From Oscillospiraceae bacterium (GTDB taxonomy: Bacteria > Bacillota > Clostridia > Oscillospirales > Oscillospiraceae), in the NCBI GenBank assembly GCA_017538965.1, contig JAFYHU010000070.1, positions 1-48,710 on the forward strand: DNA of 48,710 nt, written 5' to 3'. The notes beneath the pieces are model-generated. The model worked only from the letters and a program-made list of their open reading frames with translations. It was not told the origin of the DNA and searched no databases. Positions 14,135 through 24,786 of this stretch are shown piece by piece. Numbering within the stretch: the first letter of the stretch is position 1; every line of letters begins with the position of its first letter. The translations under genes and the position numbers were made by a program.

Positions 14135-15874
14135 CTATATTCCGGGACGTTTCATATAAACAGTACAATAATCGTTGTTTTCAATTATTTCATATGTTTC
14201 AATCATGTGATCATAGAATGGTCCTTCAAACTCATTCTGATTATATTGTTGCACTCCTCTAAGGTTACTAAAAGGAATTGTCTCAAAAGAAGCTACACGT
14301 TCATCAAGCACAAAAACGATATCCGGTTCCTGGTGAGTTTGATAATACTGTTCAAGTCTGAGATCTGAAAGCGGGCTCATCCAAACCGTAAAAACGGCAC
14401 ACTTCCAGTCAGAAACCAAATATGCCCAAGGCAGTGATTTGCTGAATAGTACACCTGCAGTTGGATACTTTTCATGGATTTTTGTGATCTCATCAATAAT
14501 AGCATTATATTCTTCAGCATGGGACTTTGTCGTATAAAGCCCGGCTGCCGGACCCTTTTCAATACGCTGAATCAACTGGGAAACCGGGGCATCCCGATAG
14601 ATCCCTAAAAAACGATGCACAGAAAACACACTAATAAGGAGAAGACATAAACTTACACATACACCCTTGTATAATATTCTGATATTGTTCTTTGCAGATG
14701 TATCTTTTTCTTTCCCGGGTTCGTCAGCAAGAAGAAGCAACCCGCCTGCAGAGGAAAGGCAGAAGCCTGTTGTCATAGCATCCAAGCCGGTATTGGATGC
14801 GAAGAAAAAAGCGATTGCAAGCGCTACCCCAAAAACATATACAATCACGGCAAAATCGTTGCTCCGAAAGAGAAACGCTCTGATAACTTCGGGAAAAACC
14901 AGTATCGCAAAAGGAACTGTAATTACAAAACAGATACTGATTTTTGATTTGGATGCCGTAAATCCGACAAACAGCAAACACAAAAAATAATACAGGAATC
15001 TCGGCAGAGAGCCAGCCTGTTTCTTTTTCTTCCAATCCCAAATTGTTATCAGGACTCCAATCATTGTTAACGGAAACACATAACGGGAAGCATAGCGTAA
15101 ATACCGAATCCAAATTTTATTAAGATTAAACAGCACACCTCCAAATGAAAACGGTATATAAGCAAACGGAGGATGCGATTTGAGGAGCGTAAGCGGATTT
15201 CCGGAACGCAGAAGATATAAAAAATAAACCAGAGCGGCTAATGCGGCTCCCGCAGCAATACCCCAAAAGCGTCTTCGCGTCTTAGGATTGATGCCCATAT
15301 AACCCAGTATAGAGAGAACAAAAAAGGAAAAATACGGGTTGCATATTACGGTAAGCGTCAGAAACACTCCGGCGAATATGTTTTCTGCCACATGATAGTT
15401 GTTCCCGGACTTCCAAAGTAACAGAGCAGAAGTTGCGGCAAACTGAAGAGAAAGGTTATAATAACTGGGCCCACAGATATTAGCGCGGGAATACAGCAGC
15501 AGCATCGCAGCCGCAGTCCACGAAAGCATACTGCTCGAATTGCTCGTTCTGCTTTTTTGATAAAACAGCACACTGACCGCCGTTGCAAACAGAACATATA
15601 AAATACGTGCATAGAGATAAACGCCGGTACCATCCGGAATAATCAATCGGTACAGAGCATAAAACGGCAGAAGGATCGGTGAATATACCTGCGCCGCATT
15701 CCATTCATCCAAAATCATACGGTCACCGCTCCAGAGGCGATGGGCTAATGCCAGATAGAAGCTCTCATCGGTCTGGCAAAAGCTTAATCTGCAGTGCCTG
15801 ATTAACAGTACACTTAAGATGCAAAGCAAAAATGATCCAATAAGCCTTTCTGCTCTTTGCTTTTGATTCTCCAT
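14135..15874 (-). CDS. Multi-spanning membrane protein, GT-C glycosyltransferase-like
   Basis: A 579-residue membrane protein with about 10-12 hydrophobic segments. The first extracytoplasmic loop carries TDESFYLALAHRLW (35-48, Asp36-Glu37) and a second acidic pair DEW (56-58), the layout of GT-C glycosyltransferases that use lipid-linked sugars. A soluble C-terminal part (about 430-579) follows. The ATG is preceded by AGAGGTG. The DNA is visibly more AT-rich than its neighbours, suggesting later acquisition. It lies between repeat pieces that flank genes elsewhere in this region. The sugar donor and acceptor are unknown, and a different polytopic enzyme cannot be excluded. Confidence 0.7.
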   Translation of the reverse strand: MENQKQRAERLIGSFLLCILSVLLIRHCRLSFCQTDESFYLALAHRLWSGDRMILDEWNAAQVYSPILLPFYALYRLIIPDGTGVYLYARILYVLFATAVSVLFYQKSRTSNSSSMLSWTAAAMLLLYSRANICGPSYYNLSLQFAATSALLLWKSGNNYHVAENIFAGVFLTLTVICNPYFSFFVLSILGYMGINPKTRRRFWGIAAGAALAALVYFLYLLRSGNPLTLLKSHPPFAYIPFSFGGVLFNLNKIWIRYLRYASRYVFPLTMIGVLITIWDWKKKKQAGSLPRFLYYFLCLLFVGFTASKSKISICFVITVPFAILVFPEVIRAFLFRSNDFAVIVYVFGVALAIAFFFASNTGLDAMTTGFCLSSAGGLLLLADEPGKEKDTSAKNNIRILYKGVCVSLCLLLISVFSVHRFLGIYRDAPVSQLIQRIEKGPAAGLYTTKSHAEEYNAIIDEITKIHEKYPTAGVLFSKSLPWAYLVSDWKCAVFTVWMSPLSDLRLEQYYQTHQEPDIVFVLDERVASFETIPFSNLRGVQQYNQNEFEGPFYDHMIETYEIIENNDYCTVYMKRPGI

Positions 15875-16101
15875 CTCATTGCACCTCTTCCGTGCTGTTT
15901 AAATGATATGCACTCTTTTTCAAATAAGCCTCAATGATTTTGGATTTCTTGCCATTTCAGCGTTTTTCCGCCCATCACCATATACCTGACTTCAAGCACG
16001 AATATATAATTTGATATCTTAGGCCCAGCTTTTCCCATCTGTTCTACAAGAAGAATCGCCACCCCTTGTGTTTTGATTTTTCGTACATGGTAATCATGTC
16101 C
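15875..16101. other. Leader region of the glycosyltransferase gene
   Basis: AT-rich stretch between the repeat-borne promoter (16104-16132) and the glycosyltransferase ATG. On the minus strand it has short open frames with many stops (for example one reading MVMGGKTLKWQEIQ), possibly the debris of an older gene. I see no intact gene. Confidence 0.35.
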
Positions 16102-16102
16102 G

Positions 16103-16146
16103 CATTATACATCCAGCGGCGGGGCGGCGCAAGAGCAAAAAGCGAG
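16103..16146 (-). promoter_or_regulatory. Repeat-borne promoter module, copy at 16103
   Basis: On the minus strand TTGCGC (16127-16132), 17-base spacer and TATAAT (16104-16109). The surrounding 44 bases match 18157-18201, including the stretch GCGCAAGAGCAAAAAGCGAG. It would drive the glycosyltransferase gene. Confidence 0.65.
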
Positions 16147-16186
16147 AATGGCAATGCTGTAGGAACGCTTCCGCATAGATGAAAAT

Positions 16187-16274
16187 CGACGGGCCTCTGT
16201 GCGGAAGCGTTTCAGCACAGAGGCCCGTTTTTGTATTTCATGAAATGAGTCAAGGAACCTGTCCCCGTGACTCA
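16187..16274. repeat. 88-bp terminator/inverted-repeat element, copy 2
   Basis: Same parts as copy 1: 14-bp stem (16189-16228), TTTCATGAAA and TGAGTCA ... TGACTCA (16246-16274). The right end directly abuts the stop codon of the secreted-protein gene (minus-strand TGA at 16275-16277). Confidence 0.88.
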
Positions 16275-18086
16275 TCAGTTCGGGTAGAGTCTGGTCCAGC
16301 CATAGGGGGACTGTCCGTCCGGGCCCATGTAGAAGCGATCGCCATCCTGGTAGACCGTGTCATAGGAGGTACTGACCTTGATGGTTTCGCCGTCCAGGGT
16401 CGTATATTCGTTCTGCTCCTTGATGACATCGCTCCACTCGCTTGTAAACCGGTCTGAGTCGTAACCGCCGGAGGAATGTTCATATTCCGAAGCCCAGGAA
16501 CTGGTACCGGACTGAATATACTGCATGGACTGTTCCAGCAGATGGCTGCTGATCGCGTTGGCGATCGCGGTTCCGTATCTCATGTTTACATAGTTGAATT
16601 CGGCGGTAAAACAGGAATTTGCAACCACGTTGAGAAAAACATCGCGGTACTGATCGTAGCTCTGTTTGGAATCGGCGATAAACGAGCAGCTGTACGGGAT
16701 ATTCCACATGATCTCCGTCAGGACAACATGACCGGTGTCGTCCTTCTGCATGGCGGCGGTTACGAGCGTAAGATACTCGATATACTGATTACCGCTTTTG
16801 TACAGCTTCTGAGCCGCCGAGCCTTCGCTGGCAATCGGAGTTCCTCCGGTATCGGCTACATTCTTCTGAAGCCTTAACCGCGCACCTTCCTTCAAAGTCT
16901 GGACAAGACTGTCCGGAACCGTATAAGACTTTACAAGCTGGGCATTGGAATAGCTTCCTCCCTGCAGGAAGAGAGATTGTACTTCTTCGGCATCGCGGAA
17001 ATGGAGTCTGGTGCAGTAGATGCTCATATCAGCCCCCTCTCCGTAATGCATGCCGTTGGCATACATGTCAAGGAACTGCATATCGCTTGTCAGATTGATT
17101 CTGGCTTTCCCGTCAGGACTGGTAAGAATGACATCTGCCACACCCGGAGTTGATGTCGATATAAAATCCCAGGAGACCTTGAAAGACATGTTCCATCCAT
17201 AGGGTACAAGAACATTGGCTATTTTGACGCCGCTGGCATTATCCTTCAGAGTCTCGTGAGTGTAGTACAGACTGGAAGCGCTGCCGGTATTGACCTGCGG
17301 AGCAGAAGAGGCGGTTTTGCCGCTGCCGGAGCCGGTGCTCTGCTGGCCGCCGGAGCCGGAGGAAGCATTGCCGCTTCCGTTCCAACCGGAAATCGGCTGA
17401 TAACGGACATATTTCTCTTTCAGTGCAACGCTGTCGAGTTTCTGATAAAATTGGTTTTCACTGATCGGTTTTCCCGCCGCGGCATTGAAGCTGTCGTCCG
17501 TAACAGAGAAGTATGGCCCCTTTCCGGCGTTTTCATCGTACAGGACACCTTCGGTCACGTATACATTGCCGCTTCCGTCAAATCGGTACACGCACATGGC
17601 GTAGCCGTTGTTATCAAGCCCCCAGGTTTCATATTCCAGAAGCCCGTTGTTAAGAAGATATGCGGCATTCTCACCGGTTGCCGTGTACAGGCAGCTGAGC
17701 TGTCCGCCGAAAGCCGTGAAGAGCTGATACATCTGGTCATTGTACTCTTCATTATCAATACCCAGGAAGAGTTCCGGAGAACCGTCTCCGTTGATATCCT
17801 CAAGGTAATAGCCGAAATTCTGCTTTTCTTCCGAAGAGAATTCCGCGAGGAGCGGGCAGGCGCCCATGTTCCACAGATCCTCCGCCGACAGCGCGGCATA
17901 CCAGTCACCGCAGAGGATGCTGTAATACGTATCCAGAACGACGTTATATTCCGCCGGCATGGAGATTTTTCCCATGGATATGGATGTTTTTCCTGTTTTT
18001 CCCGGTGCAGCAGCCGCGGTCGGGATGCCTGCCATGGAAAAGACAACTGCGAAAGCAAGAATCAGAGCGAACAGACGCTTCTTCAT
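16275..18086 (-). CDS. Secreted protein of unknown function with calcium-loop-like motif
   Basis: A 603-residue exported protein with a signal peptide (MKKRLFALILAFAVVFSMAG, cleavage probably near residue 27). The N-terminal domain (about 45-230) includes EDINGDGSPELFLG (96-109), a D-x-N-x-D-G loop typical of EF-hand/FG-GAP-like calcium sites. A Gly/Ser-rich linker (233-272) leads to a C-terminal domain of about 330 residues that I do not recognise. No lipobox, sortase signal or transmembrane anchor is visible, so it is probably released. GGAAAGGAAG lies before the ATG. It has its own repeat-borne promoter and leader upstream and the 88-bp element right after the stop. Confidence 0.75.
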   Translation of the reverse strand: MKKRLFALILAFAVVFSMAGIPTAAAAPGKTGKTSISMGKISMPAEYNVVLDTYYSILCGDWYAALSAEDLWNMGACPLLAEFSSEEKQNFGYYLEDINGDGSPELFLGIDNEEYNDQMYQLFTAFGGQLSCLYTATGENAAYLLNNGLLEYETWGLDNNGYAMCVYRFDGSGNVYVTEGVLYDENAGKGPYFSVTDDSFNAAAGKPISENQFYQKLDSVALKEKYVRYQPISGWNGSGNASSGSGGQQSTGSGSGKTASSAPQVNTGSASSLYYTHETLKDNASGVKIANVLVPYGWNMSFKVSWDFISTSTPGVADVILTSPDGKARINLTSDMQFLDMYANGMHYGEGADMSIYCTRLHFRDAEEVQSLFLQGGSYSNAQLVKSYTVPDSLVQTLKEGARLRLQKNVADTGGTPIASEGSAAQKLYKSGNQYIEYLTLVTAAMQKDDTGHVVLTEIMWNIPYSCSFIADSKQSYDQYRDVFLNVVANSCFTAEFNYVNMRYGTAIANAISSHLLEQSMQYIQSGTSSWASEYEHSSGGYDSDRFTSEWSDVIKEQNEYTTLDGETIKVSTSYDTVYQDGDRFYMGPDGQSPYGWTRLYPN

Positions 18087-18108
18087 GATTTTTCCTTTCT
18101 TCCTTTCC

Positions 18109-18146
18109 GGAGAAACTGCAAATTTGAGAGACAGCGCAGAACCGGG
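18109..18146. repeat. 38-bp leader repeat, copy 2
   Basis: Forms the 5' leader of the secreted-protein gene (minus strand), between its promoter and ribosome binding site. It matches 14043-14080 with one mismatch. Confidence 0.8.
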
Positions 18147-18156
18147 GGGCTAAGAG

Positions 18157-18201
18157 CAATTATACATCCGACGGCGTGTCGGCGCAAGAGCAAAAAGCGA
18201 G
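18157..18201 (-). promoter_or_regulatory. Repeat-borne promoter of the secreted-protein gene
   Basis: Minus-strand TTGCGC (18182-18187), 17 bases and TATAAT (18159-18164). It matches the module at 16103-16146. Confidence 0.7.
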
Positions 18202-18242
18202 GAGAGCCATGCGGCGAGGACGTTCTCGCACAGATGTAAAAC

Positions 18243-18330
18243 CGACGGGCCTCTGTGCGGAAGCGTTTCAGCACAGAGGCCCGTCTTTGTATTTCATGAA
18301 ATGAGTCAAGGAACCTGTCCCCGTGACTCA
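18243..18330. repeat. 88-bp terminator/inverted-repeat element, copy 3
   Basis: Stem at 18245-18284, TTTCATGAAA, and TGAGTCA ... TGACTCA at 18302-18330. The last three bases are the complement of the glmS stop codon (TGA), so the element overlaps the coding region and ends glmS transcription. Confidence 0.88.
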
Positions 18331-20196
18331 TTCTACGGTGACGCTTTTGGCGAGGTTGCGGGGTTTGTCGACGTCCAGGCCTTTGGCGACGCTCATGTAG
18401 TAGCCGAGAAGCTGAAGAGGAATCACGGCGAGGCTTCCGATAAAGTGGCTGTCGACCTTCGGGACATAGACCGTAAAGTCATCGGTATCCTCGACATTAT
18501 AGTTGCCGTAACTGGTCAGGCCCATCAGGTAAGCGCCACGCGCTTTGCATTCGGCCATGTTGCTGACCGTTTTCTCGTAGAGATTGCCCTGCGTCAGAAT
18601 GCCGATGACCAGGGTGTTGTTTTCGACCAGACTGATGGTGCCGTGCTTCATCTCGCCGGCGGCGTAGGCCTCGCTGTGGATATAGCTGATCTCCTTCATC
18701 TTGAGACTGCCTTCCAGGCTGATGGCATAGTCCAGGCCGCGGCCGATGAAGAAAATGTCCCTGGCCATGGAGAATTTGGCGGCAAACCACTGAATGCGCT
18801 CCTTGTCCTCCAGCACACGGGTCATCTTGTCGGGGATCGTCTTCAGGTCGGCAATATACGCGGCACAGGCCTCTTCCGTGATCTTGCCGCGCACCAGCGC
18901 CAGCCTCAGCGCGAAGCAGTACATCGCCATGAGCTGGGCACTGTAGGCTTTGGTCGTCGCAACGGCAATTTCGGGTCCGGCGAGCGTATAAAAGACGTTG
19001 TCCGCCTCCCGGGCAATCGTGGAACCCACCACGTTTACAACCGCCAGGGTCCGTACCCCGATCGCCTTCGCCTCGCGCAGGGCAGCCAGACTGTCCGCGG
19101 TCTCCCCGGACTGGGAGATGACGATGACCAGAGTTTTGGGATCCAGCAGATGCTTGCGGTAACGAAACTCTGAGGCCAGCTCAACCCGGACGGGCAGCTC
19201 CGCCAGATCCTCGAGAATATACTGCGCCGCCATGCCCACATGCCAGGCGGAGCCGCAGGCAACGATCTGGACGGCGGAGATATCAGCCAGAAGCTCATCG
19301 CTGAGCCCGGCTCCGGACAGATCGATCCGGTCGTCCTTCAGAACACTGTTCAGGGTATCGCGTACCGCAGCGGGCTGCTCATGAATCTCCTTGAGCATGA
19401 AATGTTCATAGCCGCCCTTTTCGGCCGCTTCCGCGTCCCAGGTGATCTCGGTCGGCTCATGTTCGATCACATCGCCGTTCAGGTCATAGAAAACAACCTG
19501 CCCCGGAGAGAGGCGCGCCACTTCCAGATTCCCGATATAGTAGACCGTTCTGGTATACTTCAGAATGGCCGGGACGTCGGAGGCCAGATAGCTCTCGCCG
19601 TCGGTGACGCCGATGATCATGGGGCTGTCTTTTCTGGCGGCGAAGATCTCGCCGGGGAAATCCTTGAACATCAGGGCCAGCGCATAGGAGCCTCTGACAC
19701 GGACCATCGTACGCGTGATCGCGTCCACGGGTCCGAGTTTGTATTTCTTGTAATAATAATCGACCAGCTTGACGACAACCTCGGTATCGGTATCGGAATA
19801 GAAGGTATAGTCGTGCCGCAGGAGCTTGGCCTTCAGCTCGGCAAAGTTCTCGATTATGCCGTTGTGGACGCCGACAACATCGGACTCCACCGTACCGGAG
19901 CCGGAGCCCGTACAGTTGCCGCTCACATGCGGATGGGCGTTGGTCTGGCTGGGTTCGCCGTGGGTCGCCCAGCGGGTATGGCCGATGCCGCAGGTTCCGG
20001 CAAGAGAGTTCCCGTGATCGGTCTTTTCAAAAAGATTTCGAAGCTTTCCGGTGGATTTGACCACCTCGGCAAGCCGGGTTCCGTCCCGAACGGCAAGCCC
20101 GGCAGAGTCATAGCCGCGATATTCAAGCTTCTGCAGCCCTTCCAGCAGAATAGGAGCCGCCTGATGGTCTCCGGTATAGCCGACAATTCCGCACAT
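18328..20196 (-). CDS. glmS: Glutamine-fructose-6-phosphate aminotransferase
   Basis: Makes glucosamine-6-phosphate from fructose-6-phosphate and glutamine, the first step toward peptidoglycan amino sugars. The 622-residue protein starts MCGIVGYTG with catalytic Cys2 (class II amidotransferase domain), followed by two SIS sugar-isomerase domains (ISQSGETADSLAALREAK and GRGLDYAISLEGSLK) and the C-terminal KSVTVE. Residues 91-107 (SGNCTGSGSGTVESDVV) form a Gly/Ser-rich insert just before the conserved VHNGIIEN; most GlmS proteins have a shorter loop. It lies 35 bases after pyrG with GAGGAG before the ATG. No glmS ribozyme is visible in that short gap, so pyrG-glmS co-transcription is likely. 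Confidence 0.96.
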   Translation of the reverse strand: MCGIVGYTGDHQAAPILLEGLQKLEYRGYDSAGLAVRDGTRLAEVVKSTGKLRNLFEKTDHGNSLAGTCGIGHTRWATHGEPSQTNAHPHVSGNCTGSGSGTVESDVVGVHNGIIENFAELKAKLLRHDYTFYSDTDTEVVVKLVDYYYKKYKLGPVDAITRTMVRVRGSYALALMFKDFPGEIFAARKDSPMIIGVTDGESYLASDVPAILKYTRTVYYIGNLEVARLSPGQVVFYDLNGDVIEHEPTEITWDAEAAEKGGYEHFMLKEIHEQPAAVRDTLNSVLKDDRIDLSGAGLSDELLADISAVQIVACGSAWHVGMAAQYILEDLAELPVRVELASEFRYRKHLLDPKTLVIVISQSGETADSLAALREAKAIGVRTLAVVNVVGSTIAREADNVFYTLAGPEIAVATTKAYSAQLMAMYCFALRLALVRGKITEEACAAYIADLKTIPDKMTRVLEDKERIQWFAAKFSMARDIFFIGRGLDYAISLEGSLKMKEISYIHSEAYAAGEMKHGTISLVENNTLVIGILTQGNLYEKTVSNMAECKARGAYLMGLTSYGNYNVEDTDDFTVYVPKVDSHFIGSLAVIPLQLLGYYMSVAKGLDVDKPRNLAKSVTVE

Positions 20197-20231
20197 CGAT
20201 GTTCACTCTCCTCGCTATTACCTGATGTGCA

Positions 20232-23548
<3,317 letters not shown>

Positions 23549-23577
23549 AGTGCGTTCCCTCCCTCCAAAAAATCAGA

Positions 23578-23611
23578 GGATCCCTCCGGAAAATCGTATA
23601 AAGAGGGATCC
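23578..23611 (-). terminator. Possible attenuator in the asnB leader
   Basis: Minus-strand stem GGATCCCTC / GAGGGATCC (9 bp, 16-base loop) followed by TCTGATTTTTT about 30 bases before the asnB start. The T run begins a few bases after the stem, so the terminator is plausible rather than certain. Confidence 0.5.
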
Positions 23612-23638
23612 CATATGAGAGGAGAATAGCACAGCGGT

Positions 23639-23683
23639 ATTCGATTTTAAAATACGAATTCTGTTTGGGTTTTCATATGAAAA
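23639..23683. promoter_or_regulatory. Palindromes upstream of asnB
   Basis: ATTCG and CGAAT separated by 11 bases (23639-23659) overlap the expected -35 of a TATTCT promoter (23623-23628, minus strand). TTTTCATATGAAAA (23670-23683) is a perfect 14-bp palindrome centred near -61. Both fit T-N11-A geometry of LysR-type regulators; the lysR gene is next door. Confidence 0.45.
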
Positions 23684-23696
23684 AGATATGGTTAAC

Positions 23697-23757
23697 TGCC
23701 TGCGGGCAGGGACTCCTTCCGGCCCTGCGGGGCCACCTCCCTCAGGGAGGGAGGCAA
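23697..23757. repeat. GC-rich palindrome cluster between lysR and asnB
   Basis: Three short hairpins in a row: CCTGCGGGCAGG, GGCCCTGCGGGGCC and CCTCCCTCAGGGAGGGAGG. On the minus strand they follow the lysR stop. They have the look of dispersed REP-like palindromes and may end or stabilise the upstream transcript. Confidence 0.6.
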
Positions 23758-23772
23758 GGGGGTGCGATAGTA

Positions 23773-24723
23773 TTACAGGAACAGGGTGTCTTCCGGGGGG
23801 AGATACTCGCGCTCGGGCAGACGATAGGACTGGGTGCCCTGTCTCTCGTCTTCCAGACAGTCGCGGACGTAGTTGATGAATTCCTCTTCCAGCTCGGACA
23901 GATGCGCGTTCTTGTTCCAGACCAGGGCATATTCGATCTGCCGCGCGCTCTCGGTGATGATCTTTTTCGTCAGCAGTTCGTTCTCGGTATAGGTCGTCAT
24001 CGGGAAGATGCAGATGCCGGCATTCTGTTCCGCAAGGGCCACCGCATCGATATAGTTGGAGAGATCCCCGGCGATCAGCGGTTCTTCGTCCAGTTCCTCA
24101 AACCAGGTGCGGATGGCCTCCGCGCGGGACTGGCGGCTCGGGATAAAGAGCGGCTGCCCCACCAGCTTTCTCAGCGGGAGGAAATCGCCCTCTTCCTGCG
24201 CGAGGGGATGCTGACGGGAAAAGAGGGCAACCCAGGGCTCTCTGCCGACCGTGATGCCGTCCATAAGTTCGGCATTGTAAGGGGCGGCCACCAGAGCAAG
24301 ATCCGCGAGGCCCCGGTTCAGACGTTCGAGAACGTCGTCTCCGCTGCCGTTCCAGAGATGAACGGTGACCTTCGGGAACTCCGCCCGAAAGCCTGCAATC
24401 CAGCGGGACAGCAGGTAGGGCGCGCGTCCTTCCACCAGACTGATGTTCAGGTTGCCGCTCAGGCCTTCCATGGACTTGAGCTCCTCCTGGGTCTGCGTCG
24501 CCAGTTCCAGAATCTGGCGTGCCCGGCGCAGCAGCAGCCCGCCGGCATCGGTAATGGTAAGCTGGCGCTTGCCCCGGACGAAGAGCTGGACTCCGAGCTC
24601 TTCCTCCAGACCCTTGATCTGCGCGGAAAGCGGCGGCTGGCTCATGTTCAGCCGTTCGGCGGCGCGGGTGATGTTCCGTTCCTCCGCAACCGTCACAAAA
24701 TAATACAGAGATCGCAGATCCAT
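23773..24723 (-). CDS. LysR-family transcriptional regulator
   Basis: A 316-residue LysR-type regulator. The N-terminal winged helix (1-65) is classic: SLYYFVTVAEERNITRAAER followed by LNMSQPPLSAQIKGLEEELG. A linker helix and a periplasmic-binding-protein-like effector domain (about 90-295) follow. It sits at the end of the guaA-purA-purB operon and directly before asnB, among glutamine-using genes. I infer that it senses a nitrogen or nucleotide metabolite and controls asnB and possibly guaA/glnA, where a T-N11-A inverted repeat occurs. The effector is unknown. Confidence 0.9.
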   Translation of the reverse strand: MDLRSLYYFVTVAEERNITRAAERLNMSQPPLSAQIKGLEEELGVQLFVRGKRQLTITDAGGLLLRRARQILELATQTQEELKSMEGLSGNLNISLVEGRAPYLLSRWIAGFRAEFPKVTVHLWNGSGDDVLERLNRGLADLALVAAPYNAELMDGITVGREPWVALFSRQHPLAQEEGDFLPLRKLVGQPLFIPSRQSRAEAIRTWFEELDEEPLIAGDLSNYIDAVALAEQNAGICIFPMTTYTENELLTKKIITESARQIEYALVWNKNAHLSELEEEFINYVRDCLEDERQGTQSYRLPEREYLPPEDTLFL

Positions 24724-24786
24724 GGTTGAAACCTCCTTTGCAGAGAGAATTGAGATATCCGCCTGCGGGCGCAGGGATTGTGAAGT

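Noticed and set aside
20197-20231. glmS ribozyme upstream of glmS
   Set aside because: The gap between pyrG and glmS is only 35 bases, too short for the ribozyme, and no conserved core is seen.
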